From: JADGRF01 sp035274465
GTDB taxonomy: Bacteria; Myxococcota_A; Polyangia; Polyangiales; JAFGIB01
Length of the DNA: 64,000 nucleotides
Reading direction: 5' to 3'
Assembly: GCA_035274465.1 (NCBI GenBank)
Contig: DATEOF010000190.1
Coordinates: 62,001 to 126,000 of the forward strand
The notes below the pieces were generated by a model, which searched no databases, had not been told where the DNA came from, and saw only the letters and a list, made by a program, of their open reading frames with translations. Below, piece after piece: positions 1 through 8,885 of the stretch. Numbering within the stretch: position 1 is the stretch's first letter; each line of letters starts with the position of its first letter. A program made the position numbers and the translations under genes.

Positions 1-15
1 AGGCGTCGAATGACG

Positions 16-876
16 CTAGCGCAATAGGGGTTCGAGCGCGGCTGCGACGGTCGTCGTACCGCGGATCGTCTCGCCACGGCCTTCCCACGCGAGACGACCG
101 CTGCGGATGCACGCGAAGAGCTCGCGGTACAATTCGGCGAAGTCGCTGGAGCAGCCGAGATTCTTGAACGTCGGGACCACGGCTTCGAGCGGTGCTTCTG
201 CGACGCTCACGCTGCGGCCGAGCAGCTGGCTGACGCTCCGGGCCACGTCGTTCGGGCTCGGGTCCTCGGGGCCCGAGAGCTCGATCACGCGCACGCCGCG
301 AGGTCCGTCGAGGAGGGCTTGCGCCGCGACCTCGCCGATGTCGCGCGTCGCGACCATCGGGATGCGCAGATCGGCAGGGAAGAAGGCGGGCAGCACGCCA
401 TCCTGCTTCGCCGCCGGCAATACAGTGGCCCAGTTCTCGATGAAGTACGCCGCACGCACGAAGGTGGACGGCACGCCCGCAGCTCGCAGCTGCAGCTCGG
501 CGTTGCGTGTGGAAATGATCGGGCCCGTGCCCTCGGCCTGGTCCGCCCCGATCGACGAGAGCAACACCACGTGCTTCACGCCTGCCCGCGCGATGCTGCC
601 GGCGATGCGCTCGGTGAGCTGCTTGCGTTCGGCGAGGAACGACTCGGACGTGGGGTCCGGAGGAGACAGGTAGTAGAGGCCGTCGGCTCCGCGCAGCGCC
701 TCGGTGAGCGCGGTCTGGTCGTTCAAATCCGCGATCACCACCTCGGCACCTTGCGCTGCCAGCGCCGACACCTTCTCCGGCTTTCGCACGATCAACCTGA
801 CGCGCTTGCCCGAGGCGAGCAGGCGCTTGGCGACGATGCTTCCCGTGTTGCCCGTGGCTCCTGTGACGACGTACAT
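16..876 (-). CDS. NmrA-like NAD(P)-binding reductase
   Basis: Atypical short-chain dehydrogenase of the NmrA/azoreductase-like type, expected to bind NAD(P)H in the cytoplasm; the substrate is not evident. The protein opens directly with the Rossmann motif GATGNTG, then a strand-acidic-end pattern typical of dinucleotide binding, and has the usual length of about 286 residues. I place the start at 876 rather than 924 because an AAGGAG ribosome site lies 7 bases upstream of that ATG and the extra 16 residues would precede the Rossmann strand. It is divergent from a LysR gene 77 bases away, the classic arrangement of a LysR regulator and its target, so induction by that regulator is inferred. 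Confidence 0.88.
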   Translation of the reverse strand: MYVVTGATGNTGSIVAKRLLASGKRVRLIVRKPEKVSALAAQGAEVVIADLNDQTALTEALRGADGLYYLSPPDPTSESFLAERKQLTERIAGSIARAGVKHVVLLSSIGADQAEGTGPIISTRNAELQLRAAGVPSTFVRAAYFIENWATVLPAAKQDGVLPAFFPADLRIPMVATRDIGEVAAQALLDGPRGVRVIELSGPEDPSPNDVARSVSQLLGRSVSVAEAPLEAVVPTFKNLGCSSDFAELYRELFACIRSGRLAWEGRGETIRGTTTVAAALEPLLR

Positions 877-931
877 GGTTCCGCTCCTTGTGTTGACACG
901 GCAGTCTGCGCGGGACACGGGCATCGATCCA

Positions 932-968
932 ATGCATACTTGGCACGGTCATCATGTATTCCATGCAT
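932..968. promoter_or_regulatory. Candidate LysR operator between divergent genes
   Basis: Two ATGCAT palindromes (932-937 and 963-968) flank the short space between the NmrA-like gene and the LysR gene, and the second overlaps a possible LysR start codon. Divergent LysR genes usually bind in such a space and repress themselves. The assignment rests on position and symmetry only. Confidence 0.3.
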
Positions 969-1862
969 AGTCCGAAGCTCAGCTCGATCGATCTCAACCT
1001 GCTCGTCGTGCTGGAGGCGTTGCTGAGCGAGCGCCACGTGACACGGGCGGCCGCCCGCGTCGGCTTGAGCCAATCCGCGACGAGCCACGCGCTCACGCGG
1101 TTGCGCGCGCTGTATCGTGATCCGCTGCTCGTGCGCAGCGCCGGAAAGCTGGCGCTCACGCCTCGCGCGCACGCCGTGGTGCCGGTGGTCACGCGCGCGC
1201 TGGCGGAGCTACACGGCACGATCACCGGCGAGCCGGCGTTCGAACCGCGCGCCTCCGAGCGCGTGTTTCGGGTGGGCGCCCACGACTACGCGCAAGCCGC
1301 GGTGCTGCCGCTGCTGCTCTCGCACATGGAGCAGGAGGCTCCCGGCATCGGCCTGTCCTTCGTACACGCGCCCAACCTGACCGAGCTGCTGGCGGAGGGA
1401 CAGCTGGACTTGGCGTTCCATGTCGGGGCCGTGCCGAGCCCGCTGCAACAGCAGACGTTGTTCAGCGAGGGCTTCGTGTGCATGGTGCGCAAGCAGCACC
1501 CGAGCGTGAAGGGCAAGCTCACGCTGGCGCAGTACTTGAGCCAACGCCACATCGTGGTCGCACCTTCGGGAGCACCGGGCAGCGTCGTCGACACCGAGCT
1601 CGCCAAGCGCGGCAAGCAACGGCGCGTCGCCTTGCACGTGTCCAGCTTCCTGGTGGTGCCGGTGCTCGTCATCAAGTCCGACCTGATCAGCACGGGACCC
1701 GAACGCCTCGCACGCAGGTTCGCCACGGTCTACCCGGTGCGCCTGCTGCCGCCGCCGTTGCCCTTGCCGCGCTTCACGTTCTCGATGGTCTGGCACGCGC
1801 GCGTCGAGAACGATCCGGCGCACGTCTGGTTGCGCAACACCATCGCGAGCCTCCTGCGCTAG
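954..1862 (+). CDS. LysR family transcriptional regulator
   Basis: Cytoplasmic DNA-binding regulator. Residues about 10-68 form the LysR winged helix-turn-helix (LNLLVVLEALL, then AAARVGLSQSATSHALTRLR), followed by a substrate-binding domain to the end; total length of 302 fits the family. It most resembles the NodD/PcpR-like class with the DPLLVR motif after the helix-turn-helix. No clear ribosome site precedes either candidate start (954 or 963). It is divergent from the NmrA-like reductase, the probable target. The effector cannot be deduced. Confidence 0.93.
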   Translation: MYSMHSPKLSSIDLNLLVVLEALLSERHVTRAAARVGLSQSATSHALTRLRALYRDPLLVRSAGKLALTPRAHAVVPVVTRALAELHGTITGEPAFEPRASERVFRVGAHDYAQAAVLPLLLSHMEQEAPGIGLSFVHAPNLTELLAEGQLDLAFHVGAVPSPLQQQTLFSEGFVCMVRKQHPSVKGKLTLAQYLSQRHIVVAPSGAPGSVVDTELAKRGKQRRVALHVSSFLVVPVLVIKSDLISTGPERLARRFATVYPVRLLPPPLPLPRFTFSMVWHARVENDPAHVWLRNTIASLLR

Positions 1863-1866
1863 CAGC

Positions 1867-2805
1867 TCACCAGTGGATCAGGTGCATGTTGATCAGCGCG
1901 GCCGCCTCGGGTGGCTCCGAGGCCGCGACGATGCTGCGCACCTCGCGAAACGTCGCGGTCAGCAGCTCGCGAATCCGCGCGAGATCGGCCGCGTTGCACG
2001 AGATGACGTTGTATGCGAGCCAGTCGACTTCCTTCGGCGCCAGCGCACGCGCGCCCGCGACTTCGGCCCAGTGGTGGCGGAGCCTTTGCATCGCGCGCGG
2101 ATCCGTGCCCGTATCGACCGTCAGTGGGTGCGTTCGATAGCGCTCGCCGTCCCAGGCGATCACGTTCGCGCGCGTCAGCGCCGAGAGGCAGCGCGCTTCG
2201 TCCGCGACCGAGATGCCGAGCCGCTCTGCGAAATCTCCGGGTTGGTTCGAGTACGAACCCCGCGCGTCCTCGGTCTCGAGCAGGCGCAGGATGGCTTCCG
2301 TCCACGGTTCGTCGAAGGCCAACCGCTTGGCTGCGACGATCGCCTGGTGACGCGCCGCGAGCGCGGGGATCTCCTCGATCGGTACGAGCTCCGCGACCAG
2401 CTCCGGAACGCGGCCGGTGATCACGTCGACCAGGTGCAAGAAGTCGGGCAACCGCGGCTCCGAGCCGCCGGATAGCCAGCGTGCCAGGGCGGCGCGGGAG
2501 TGCCCCGTTCCGCGGGCGAGCGCGGCGATCGACGTGTTGCCCGCGAGGCGAGTGAGCCAGCTCCCGAGCTGAAAACCCGCCTCCGAGGGCTGCAAGGCCA
2601 CGCGCGGCGTGAAGCGAGCAAACGCGGCCGCGACGTCCTTGCCGACGCGTGCCGCCGCCCTCAGCGCCTCCCCCGCGGTGGGGTAGCGGCGGCCATGCTC
2701 CCAGTCGGTGATTGGATTCGCGCGGTAGCCGAGGCGCCGTGCGAATGCACGCTGTGAGCGGCGGCCGCGCAGGGCGCGCAGTAGCTGCGATGCGACGAGC
2801 TCCAT
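1867..2805 (-). CDS. TIGR02147/DUF4423 helix-turn-helix protein
   Basis: Predicted regulator of the TIGR02147 family, known mainly from myxobacteria, Bdellovibrio and Fibrobacter. An N-terminal XRE-like helix-turn-helix (residues about 15-45, RSQRAFARRLGYRANPITDWE) is followed by a second helix-turn-helix-like segment near residues 85-115 and the DUF4423 C-terminal domain, which ends with a long stretch about a TFREVRSIV helix typical of the family. Length of 312 is normal. It is convergent with the LysR gene, with 4 bases between stops, and divergent from the lipoprotein gene starting at 2931. The biological role of the family is unknown. Confidence 0.82.
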   Translation of the reverse strand: MELVASQLLRALRGRRSQRAFARRLGYRANPITDWEHGRRYPTAGEALRAAARVGKDVAAAFARFTPRVALQPSEAGFQLGSWLTRLAGNTSIAALARGTGHSRAALARWLSGGSEPRLPDFLHLVDVITGRVPELVAELVPIEEIPALAARHQAIVAAKRLAFDEPWTEAILRLLETEDARGSYSNQPGDFAERLGISVADEARCLSALTRANVIAWDGERYRTHPLTVDTGTDPRAMQRLRHHWAEVAGARALAPKEVDWLAYNVISCNAADLARIRELLTATFREVRSIVAASEPPEAAALINMHLIHW

Positions 2806-2930
2806 TTGCCCAGATTAGCGCAGCTTCTGTCCATTCTGCAGTATGTTTTGCACTAAATCGGGCAACTAGCACCTTGCTGCAGGGTCGGTGACTTGTCAGT
2901 CTGGCTTTCAGTCGAAGTGGGGAGAGAACC

Positions 2931-4463
2931 ATGTCTCAGCGTTCGGTCTGCTTTGCCGCACTGGCGTTGCTGCTCGTAGCTGCATCCGCTTGCGAATACT
3001 CGGCTCGGGTCTCCCTGCCGAAGCGCGGCGTGGGTAGCGAGCCGCCCCCGATCGATCCGATCGGGGGCGGGCAGTCCGGCGGTGAAGGACAGACCGCGTG
3101 CACCAAGAGCGACCAGCCGCTCGCTGCAGCCGTCAGCGACGGGCTGCACGTGGCAGCGCTCGTCGGTCGTTTCGAGGCGGCGCTCGAGTCCAGCCCGCCG
3201 TTGCAGTGGTTTCCCAAGATCCGCGGGCGCACTCCGATCGCGCTCACGCGTCTCGCGCTCACGCTGGAGAGCACTGCCGATACGGCTGACGTCGGGTGCA
3301 GCTGCTTCACGCTCCCCGCACAGCTGCGCCTGCGCAGCGAAGACGGTCTGCTCGACGCACGCTTCGAGGGCACCTTGAATGGCATGACCTCCGGCGCGCC
3401 CGCGATCTCGGTCGTGGCCACGCTGGTGGACGGCGAGTTGCGGGAAGGCCCCGAGACAGCCGGCGTCGACGTGCGAGGACCGATCGCGCTCGAGCTGACG
3501 TGGGTCGCCGGCACGCCCGAGACGCTCTCCGGAAACCTGAACGACCTGACTGCCAGCGCCGAACCCATCGCGTACATCGGTCAGCCGGCCGGCGTGAACT
3601 GGAGCGACGCGGGTCAGCTCGCAGGGCTGCACACGTTCAAGTCGTCCGACCTGCAACGCCGCGTGTGCGCCGCGCAGACGCCGACCACGCGCGCGGAGTT
3701 CGCGTCGGAGGAAGAGCTACGCGACAAGATGACGAGGATTTGGGTGGTGTGCAGCGGCACGGGCGCCGTCTCCGCGGATTTCGCTGGATTCAGGGTCGAC
3801 GCCCTCGGCCGCTGGCACGAGCTGCGCGTCGAAGCTGGCGAGCTGTGGGCCGTACAAGGCTTCGAGCACGAGGGACAGTTCGCGCGCAACGTGTTCGGCG
3901 ACGACTTCAACTTGGCGCTCCTCGACTGGCTTCCGGCGCGCTACGAGTTCGCGACGGCCGAGCTCTCGGCCGACGAACAGACACTACGCATCAAGGCGCA
4001 ACAGACGGATTCGTACCTCGACGCCACGTTCCAGGCGATGAACGGAGGCATCCTGTACCCGCAGACGGGGCGCAGCGAGGGCGAGCGCGCCGGCCTCGCC
4101 GGCTGTGACGAGCAGGAGGTCGACGTGATCAGTCGACCTGGATCCAAGGCCGAGTTGCGTGAGCTGTTGGTCGGACGCTGGCTGTTCTGCCGCGGCCGCT
4201 TCGGTACGCAGCACGCCGGCATCGAGATCTCGGCAGACAACACGTATCGCTACCTACAGGCCGACGGCAGCCCGGTACGTGGTTCCGATGGCACGTACCT
4301 GATCATCGACACCTCGGAAGCCAACGGCCCCAATGCCTTCCAGATCAACCTGAGGAGTGGAGGAGTGGACGGCGACGTCACGCTCGGCATGCCGATCTTC
4401 GCCAAAACACCCCTCAAGATGCTCGCGCGCGACGACTTCGCCAGCGTGCTCAGCGCGTTCTGA
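2931..4463 (+). CDS. Secreted lipoprotein, unknown function
   Basis: I do not recognise the family. The N-terminus is a lipoprotein signal peptide: hydrophobic run LALLLVAAS then AC, so Cys21 should be lipidated and the protein anchored in the envelope. A proline/glycine-rich linker around residues 40-55 precedes a folded region containing several isolated cysteines. Two segments with VGRWLFCRG- and MTRIWVVCSG-like lettering in the second half recall repeated lipocalin-like strands seen in other myxobacterial lipoproteins, which is inference. The gene stands alone, with a convergent neighbour 4 bases after its stop. Confidence 0.8.
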   Translation: MSQRSVCFAALALLLVAASACEYSARVSLPKRGVGSEPPPIDPIGGGQSGGEGQTACTKSDQPLAAAVSDGLHVAALVGRFEAALESSPPLQWFPKIRGRTPIALTRLALTLESTADTADVGCSCFTLPAQLRLRSEDGLLDARFEGTLNGMTSGAPAISVVATLVDGELREGPETAGVDVRGPIALELTWVAGTPETLSGNLNDLTASAEPIAYIGQPAGVNWSDAGQLAGLHTFKSSDLQRRVCAAQTPTTRAEFASEEELRDKMTRIWVVCSGTGAVSADFAGFRVDALGRWHELRVEAGELWAVQGFEHEGQFARNVFGDDFNLALLDWLPARYEFATAELSADEQTLRIKAQQTDSYLDATFQAMNGGILYPQTGRSEGERAGLAGCDEQEVDVISRPGSKAELRELLVGRWLFCRGRFGTQHAGIEISADNTYRYLQADGSPVRGSDGTYLIIDTSEANGPNAFQINLRSGGVDGDVTLGMPIFAKTPLKMLARDDFASVLSAF

Positions 4464-4467
4464 GGCT

Positions 4468-5475
4468 TCAGCGCGCCTTGCAGCCGATCCACGGCTGTTC
4501 GACGCTCGCGGGGTCGTGGATCACGATGCTCGGCACGTCTTGCTGCGTCTCGACGAACGCCAGGCGCTGGTTCAAGCGAAACACGCCCGCCGCCGTCAGC
4601 TGCTCACCCTCGACGTGCATCTTGTCACCGTGCAGCGAGCACACGCGTTTACCCGCGGCGAAGTAGTAGGCGCCGTCGAGCTCGGCGATGCCGTGGAAGC
4701 CGTCCGGGCCGTTGCCGACCAGACGAAATCCCTTCGGATCCCCGCGGAACACGCCGCCAGTGCTCGAGCAGATGTGCACCTGCTCCGGCGTGACCCAGAC
4801 GCCGCTCAGGTCCTCGCGCTCGTAGCCCTCGGGCATCGCGACGTGCTTCCAGCCTTTGCCCGCGTAGTGCAGGATCACCCCGCGGCGTCCGACGGCCCAG
4901 ACGTTGTCGGCGGCGCTACCGTGCACGGCCTGAATCGCGTAGCCGCCTTCGACGTAGCTGTGGCGCCAGACCTTGCCGTTCCAGTGCAGCAGCTTGCCTT
5001 CGCGCGTGCTCGCGTGCACGTCGGAGTCCGAGCTGCCCCAGAGCGCCGTCACGCGGCAAATGGTCTCGTCCGGACGCAACGGCAGCTCGATCGCCTTCCA
5101 TTGAAAGTCGGGATCGACCTGCTCCCAATCGACGCCGTCGATCGCGCTCGTGTCCCAGTCGACCGCAGCGGTGGTCCAGACGTTGCCGAGCGCGGAACCG
5201 ACCCACAGGTTACCTTCCGGCGATGCCCAGATGGTCGCGAGGTTGTCGTTCGTGCTGAGCGCCGTAGCCGCCTTGGCCTTCACGCCGTCGAGCTCGAAGC
5301 GGTACACCTGACCGACTGCATTCTTCGGATCGGCTTCCGGGTAGTCGGTCAGCACCGCGTACGGCGTCCACTTGTTCGCGGGCTCGGCCACGCTGATGAA
5401 GCGACGGATCGATTTCGGTTCGGAACCTTCTTGCGAGCTCACGATCCCCTCCGGAGTGTTCTCGGCCTCTAGCAC
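4468..5475 (-). CDS. Beta-propeller-like protein, unknown function
   Basis: A 335-residue protein with repeated short motifs of the type LWGSSDSDVHA, VHGSAADNVWAVG and LSGVWVTPEQVHI. Such WG/GS...D-WAVG repeats are typical of photosynthesis-stability-factor or YCF48-like propellers found in many myxobacterial proteins. No signal peptide is visible, so it is probably cytoplasmic. No catalytic motif is seen. It is convergent with the lipoprotein gene on its right-hand stop side and has no obvious operon partner. Confidence 0.72.
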   Translation of the reverse strand: MLEAENTPEGIVSSQEGSEPKSIRRFISVAEPANKWTPYAVLTDYPEADPKNAVGQVYRFELDGVKAKAATALSTNDNLATIWASPEGNLWVGSALGNVWTTAAVDWDTSAIDGVDWEQVDPDFQWKAIELPLRPDETICRVTALWGSSDSDVHASTREGKLLHWNGKVWRHSYVEGGYAIQAVHGSAADNVWAVGRRGVILHYAGKGWKHVAMPEGYEREDLSGVWVTPEQVHICSSTGGVFRGDPKGFRLVGNGPDGFHGIAELDGAYYFAAGKRVCSLHGDKMHVEGEQLTAAGVFRLNQRLAFVETQQDVPSIVIHDPASVEQPWIGCKAR

Positions 5476-5565
5476 TAAGCCCCGCCCCGGTAAAGTGCGC
5501 CACCCCGACCCGCAACGGTTGGCGGCGCCGCCTACAGCGGCTTTGCCTGCGCCACTCGAAAGCGC

Positions 5566-6192
5566 CTACGCGAGCGGCACGTCGAGCACGCCGCGCGTCG
5601 CAGGTCGGGTACTCACCTGATCATACCAGCGCTCCAGTTGCGGGTGCGGCGCGTGGTCGCGCGGCAAGCTCCAGAAACGATGCACCTCACAGGCGATCGG
5701 GATGTCCGCCATCGTGAAGCCCTCGCCGGCGATGAAGCGTCGCGTGGCGAGCAGACTGTCCAGCATCGACAACAAGGGCTCGGTCGCGGCGACCGACTTC
5801 GCGAGCACCGACTCGTCGCGGGCGGCAGCAGGCGTACGGATCAGCTGCCAGAACGCGTCGCGACCCGCGGGATTGAGCGTGGTCTGCTGCCAGTCCATCC
5901 AGCGCTCGGCTTCGAAACGCTCGCGCAGCGGCGAAGGACACAGCGCGCCGTTTGAATGCTTCGCGCACAGATAGCGCACGATGACGTTCGACTCCCAGAG
6001 CACGAAGCCACCGTCGTCGATGACCGGCACCTTCGCATTTGGATTCATGCGCAGATACTCGGGCGTGTTCACCACACCGAACTCGCGCCCAGCCTTCACG
6101 TGCTGAAACTCCAACCCGAGCTCCCGCGCCACCCAAACCACCTTGCGAACATTGATCGAGGTGATCCGGCCCCAGATCGTGAGGTTGGCCAT
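5566..6192 (-). CDS. Glutathione S-transferase
   Basis: Cytosolic GST, expected to conjugate or reduce electrophiles with glutathione. The N-terminal thioredoxin-like domain spans about residues 1-80, with the cis-proline segment AKVPVIDDGGF and the glutathione-contacting ESNVIVRYL following; the helical C-terminal domain (about 90-208) contains WMDWQQTTLNP, typical of theta/beta-like bacterial GSTs. Length of 208 is usual. It lies 10 bases downstream of a DUF1993 gene on the same strand, so the two are probably cotranscribed. Confidence 0.9.
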   Translation of the reverse strand: MANLTIWGRITSINVRKVVWVARELGLEFQHVKAGREFGVVNTPEYLRMNPNAKVPVIDDGGFVLWESNVIVRYLCAKHSNGALCPSPLRERFEAERWMDWQQTTLNPAGRDAFWQLIRTPAAARDESVLAKSVAATEPLLSMLDSLLATRRFIAGEGFTMADIPIACEVHRFWSLPRDHAPHPQLERWYDQVSTRPATRGVLDVPLA

Positions 6193-6202
6193 GACTTGCT
6201 CC

Positions 6203-6721
6203 TCAACGCTGGATGCGTAGCCTACCCATGAAGTCGCGCTTGCCCAGCGGCACGCCCTTGCCGCGCAGGATGTCGTACGCGGTCGTGGCGTGGAAGTAGA
6301 GGTTGGGCAGCGAGAACGAGAGCACGAAATCGGCGGCAGTGAAGCGCAGCTTGCGCTCGCCGGCCTCGAACGTCACCTCGGCGGATTCGCGCGCGTTGAA
6401 CTGCTCGGGCGTGATGTGCCCGAGCATGTCGAGCACCTGCCCGACCTTGGCCTGTAGCGCCGCGTAGTCCTCCCGCTGACCTCGACTCGGCATGAACGTT
6501 CCCTGCTCGATGGCCCGCACGGTGCCGAGCGAGTGATGGACGACGGAGTGGATCTGGAAGTGAAACGGCAGCATGTCGGGATGGATCCGTGCATCCACCA
6601 GCTCATCCAGCGCAATGCCATGCTCGCGACAGTGACCCGCCGCGCGCTCCAGGAAGTGGCTGACCGCGCCGAGCGTTTGGAGATAGTTCGCAATACTCAC
6701 GTCGTAGAGGGAAATCGCCAT
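6203..6721 (-). CDS. DUF1993 family protein
   Basis: DUF1993 proteins are DinB-like four-helix bundles of unknown function. Family marks are visible: LYDVSIANYLQTLGAVSHFLERAA at the start (first 20 residues after the chosen Met form helix 1), RIHPDMLPF in the middle and the C-terminal YFHATTAYDILRGKGVPLGKRDF. I start at the second Met because the DUF begins there. It is upstream of a GST in the same direction and divergent from the MerR gene, whose operator lies about 50 bases away. A second DUF1993 gene is present at 31741-32247. Confidence 0.88.
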   Translation of the reverse strand: MAISLYDVSIANYLQTLGAVSHFLERAAGHCREHGIALDELVDARIHPDMLPFHFQIHSVVHHSLGTVRAIEQGTFMPSRGQREDYAALQAKVGQVLDMLGHITPEQFNARESAEVTFEAGERKLRFTAADFVLSFSLPNLYFHATTAYDILRGKGVPLGKRDFMGRLRIQR

Positions 6722-6768
6722 GGGCGCGGATGATATCTCCACCCCGGCGCGTTCGCGAGCATCCCCGC

Positions 6769-6800
6769 TTGACTCTGGAATCGATTCCAGGGCGTAGAGT
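6769..6800 (+). promoter_or_regulatory. MerR-type promoter and operator
   Basis: A -35 box TTGACT (6769-6774) and a -10 box TAGAGT (6795-6800) are separated by 20 bases, and a perfect 16-base palindrome CTGGAATCGATTCCAG (6775-6790) fills that spacer. An over-long spacer holding a dyad is the hallmark of promoters untwisted by MerR-family activators. The predicted transcription start falls at about 6807, on the GTG start codon of the MerR gene itself, implying autoregulation and a leaderless message. Confidence 0.85.
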
Positions 6801-6806
6801 GCCCGG

Positions 6807-7280
6807 GTGACTCACGAGAACCGAGGCCTGCGCATCGGGGAGCTGGCTCGCCAGTCCGGGCTGAGCGTCGATACGCTCCGGCACTACGAACGCCTGCAGC
6901 TGTTGCCAGTCTTGCGCCGCACCGAGGGCGGGTTCCGGCAATATCCGCCCGACGCCGTGCGGCGCGTGAAGGTGATCCAGCAGGCGCTTGCGATCGGCTT
7001 CGGCCTGGAAGAGCTGTCCAGCTTCTTCAAGGAGCGCACAGCCGGCCGCGCGCCGTGTCGAGCGGTGCGGCGTCTCGCGCAAGCGAAGTTCGAGGCGCTC
7101 GAGCAGTACATCCAGCGCTTGCTCGCGGGGCGCGAAGCGTTGCATGCGCTGCTCGAGAACTGGGATGAGCGCTTGCACGCAGCACAAGGCCAGCCAGCGC
7201 GCTTGCTCGACTCGCTCGCCGAGCTCGAACCGTTCCCCGCAAACCTCTCGCCGCGCCTGCCCCGAAAACGGTCCCGTTGA
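6807..7280 (+). CDS. MerR family transcriptional regulator
   Basis: Dimeric activator with the MerR helix-turn-helix at residues 8-30 (LRIGELARQSGLSVDTLRHYE) and second wing RRTEGGFRQY, followed by a dimerisation helix. A cysteine at residue 84 sits near the start of that helix, where metal-sensing MerR proteins carry their first ligand, but the C-terminal metal-binding loop cysteines are absent, so metal sensing is uncertain. The GTG at 6807 is used because the family begins within a few residues of this point. The next gene starts 17 bases downstream and should be cotranscribed from the promoter at 6769-6800. Confidence 0.93.
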   Translation: MTHENRGLRIGELARQSGLSVDTLRHYERLQLLPVLRRTEGGFRQYPPDAVRRVKVIQQALAIGFGLEELSSFFKERTAGRAPCRAVRRLAQAKFEALEQYIQRLLAGREALHALLENWDERLHAAQGQPARLLDSLAELEPFPANLSPRLPRKRSR

Positions 7281-7297
7281 AAGAAGGAGGCTCGATC

Positions 7298-7858
7298 ATG
7301 CGAACCAGTCTTGGATGGATACTTCTGGCCTGGATGACCGCCTGCGGATCGGATCGACCGCAAACCTCGCCGTACGCCGGGATGAGCTCGGCCTCGGTAC
7401 CGAGTTTGACCGCGCAGGAAGTAGACGACCTGCTCGCGGGCCGCGGCCTCGGGATGGCGCGCGCGGCCGAGCTGAACGGCTATCCGGGGCCGCGACACGT
7501 GCTGGATCTGCGCTCGGAGTTGGGGCTGGATCAGGCCACGGTCGAAGGCGCCGAGCAGCTGTTCGAGGAGATGAAGTCCGAGGCTCAACCGCTCGGGGCG
7601 CACGTCGTGGCACTCGAGAAGTCGCTCGGCGAGGCGTTCGCCTCGCAATCCGTGGACGAGAGTGCACTGTCAGAACGAGTCGGCGCCCTGGCAGAGTTGA
7701 TGGGTCAGCTGCGCGGCGTCCACTTGCGCGCACACATTCGGATGAAGGAGCTGCTGACTCCCGAGCAAGTCGCGCGCTACCAGGAGCTTCGGGGATATCC
7801 TGCATCCAGCTCCGCGGGTTCCCGGGCGGCAACCGCGGCTCACAATCACGCCAGGTGA
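7298..7858 (+). CDS. Spy/CpxP/ZraP-like periplasmic lipoprotein
   Basis: Predicted envelope lipoprotein: the signal peptide ends LLAWMTAC (Cys15). The remainder is mostly helical, with the family-typical GLGMARAAELNGYPGPRHVLDL near residues 50-75 and the LTXXQ-like motif LTPEQVARYQELRGY near the C-terminus. Spy/CpxP/ZraP proteins act as periplasmic chaperones or metal sensors. A strong AAGGAGG site 7 bases upstream fixes the start. It follows the MerR gene in one operon, suggesting a response to an envelope or metal stress read by that regulator; the ligand is unknown. Confidence 0.82.
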   Translation: MRTSLGWILLAWMTACGSDRPQTSPYAGMSSASVPSLTAQEVDDLLAGRGLGMARAAELNGYPGPRHVLDLRSELGLDQATVEGAEQLFEEMKSEAQPLGAHVVALEKSLGEAFASQSVDESALSERVGALAELMGQLRGVHLRAHIRMKELLTPEQVARYQELRGYPASSSAGSRAATAAHNHAR

Positions 7859-7981
7859 CGCTTGCAATCCTCGGACAGTGTGACCGGTGGCTCGATACTT
7901 CGCGAAGTGATTCGTACGTGCGTGGCATGCGGGTTGCTTCGTAGGACGCGTTCCCCCCCGGTGTGTGCCGAGTTGAGCCGC

Positions 7982-8848
7982 GTGCGTATCTCCACGTTTC
8001 AATGCTGGTTTCTCGTGCTAGCCGCTGCTGGCTGCAGCGCGCAGGAGCCGCTCGCTCACGCGGGTGACCCTGCCGTGGCCAATGGAGTGGCCGCAAATGG
8101 TTCAACCCGCACGGCCGGGAGCAGCGGCCAGGCAGGCTCTGCAGGCGAGCCCGCACGGGATGCCGGTCCGGTGAAGGTCGCCACCGACACCCGTCCTCGC
8201 GACGCAGGACAGGGCGCGGCAGGCGCTGCAGCTGACGGCGGCGGCGACGACGCGGGCGTCACCACAGAAGGGGTTTGCCCGAACACCTCGATGCCGTTCT
8301 TCCCGGGCGCCGTAAAGCCCTGCACACGGCAAGAAGACTGTGCCGGCCTGCTCAACGGGCAAGCGGTCTGCAGCGCAGCCCCGCCTCCGATCTCGGGCTG
8401 CGGTCCTGTGGGCCCGCGAGTCGAGTGCCCGAGTTTGCAGGAGTGCTCGGCCGCCGAGGCCTGCGTGGTCGACGCCTGCGGCGGATCGAAGTGCAAGCCA
8501 TCGTGTGCAGTGACCGGCTGCGGCGACACCGAGCGCTGCCACGGCGGCATCTGCGTCCCGAAGCGCTGCGATGAAGCGGGAGCAGCGCCCTGCCCTGACC
8601 GCTTCAAGTGCGACCCGACTTCATCCACCATGGCCGAGGCTCGCGGCTGTCGCCCCGTCCGCTGCGATCAAGGCGCGCCTTGCGCTCAGGGCTGGGACTG
8701 CATGCCCGGTTCCGGGCAGCCCTCGGATGCGCACGGCTGCAAGCACCGAACCTGCACGAAGGCAGCAGACTGTGACTGCGGCTCCTGCGTGGTCGGCTTT
8801 TGCGAACCCTTCCCGGGCGCCTGCTTCAGCAACGTGCGGCCTCCCTGA
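7982..8848 (+). CDS. Cys-rich secreted lipoprotein
   Basis: I do not recognise a function. From a GTG at 7982 the protein has a short charged start, the hydrophobic segment FLVLAAAG and a lipobox Cys, then an Ala/Gly/Asp linker of about 85 residues, and a C-terminal region with more than 25 cysteines in short CxxxxxCxxG and TxxDC repeats, as in many myxobacterial surface lipoproteins with disulfide knots. No Shine-Dalgarno site is clear, and the open frame extends upstream to 7862, so the start is uncertain. Confidence 0.72.
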   Translation: MRISTFQCWFLVLAAAGCSAQEPLAHAGDPAVANGVAANGSTRTAGSSGQAGSAGEPARDAGPVKVATDTRPRDAGQGAAGAAADGGGDDAGVTTEGVCPNTSMPFFPGAVKPCTRQEDCAGLLNGQAVCSAAPPPISGCGPVGPRVECPSLQECSAAEACVVDACGGSKCKPSCAVTGCGDTERCHGGICVPKRCDEAGAAPCPDRFKCDPTSSTMAEARGCRPVRCDQGAPCAQGWDCMPGSGQPSDAHGCKHRTCTKAADCDCGSCVVGFCEPFPGACFSNVRPP

Positions 8849-8885
8849 CTTGACAGCGACCGCGGCGATGCGCCATGCAGGCGAC

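Noticed and set aside
932..949. TGGCAC as a -24 box near 940
   Set aside because: No TTGC-like -12 element follows at the needed distance.
2013..2420. Long open frames opposite and overlapping the TIGR02147 gene
   Set aside because: They are Arg/Pro/Ala-rich with no family similarity or ribosome site, the usual product of GC-rich third positions.
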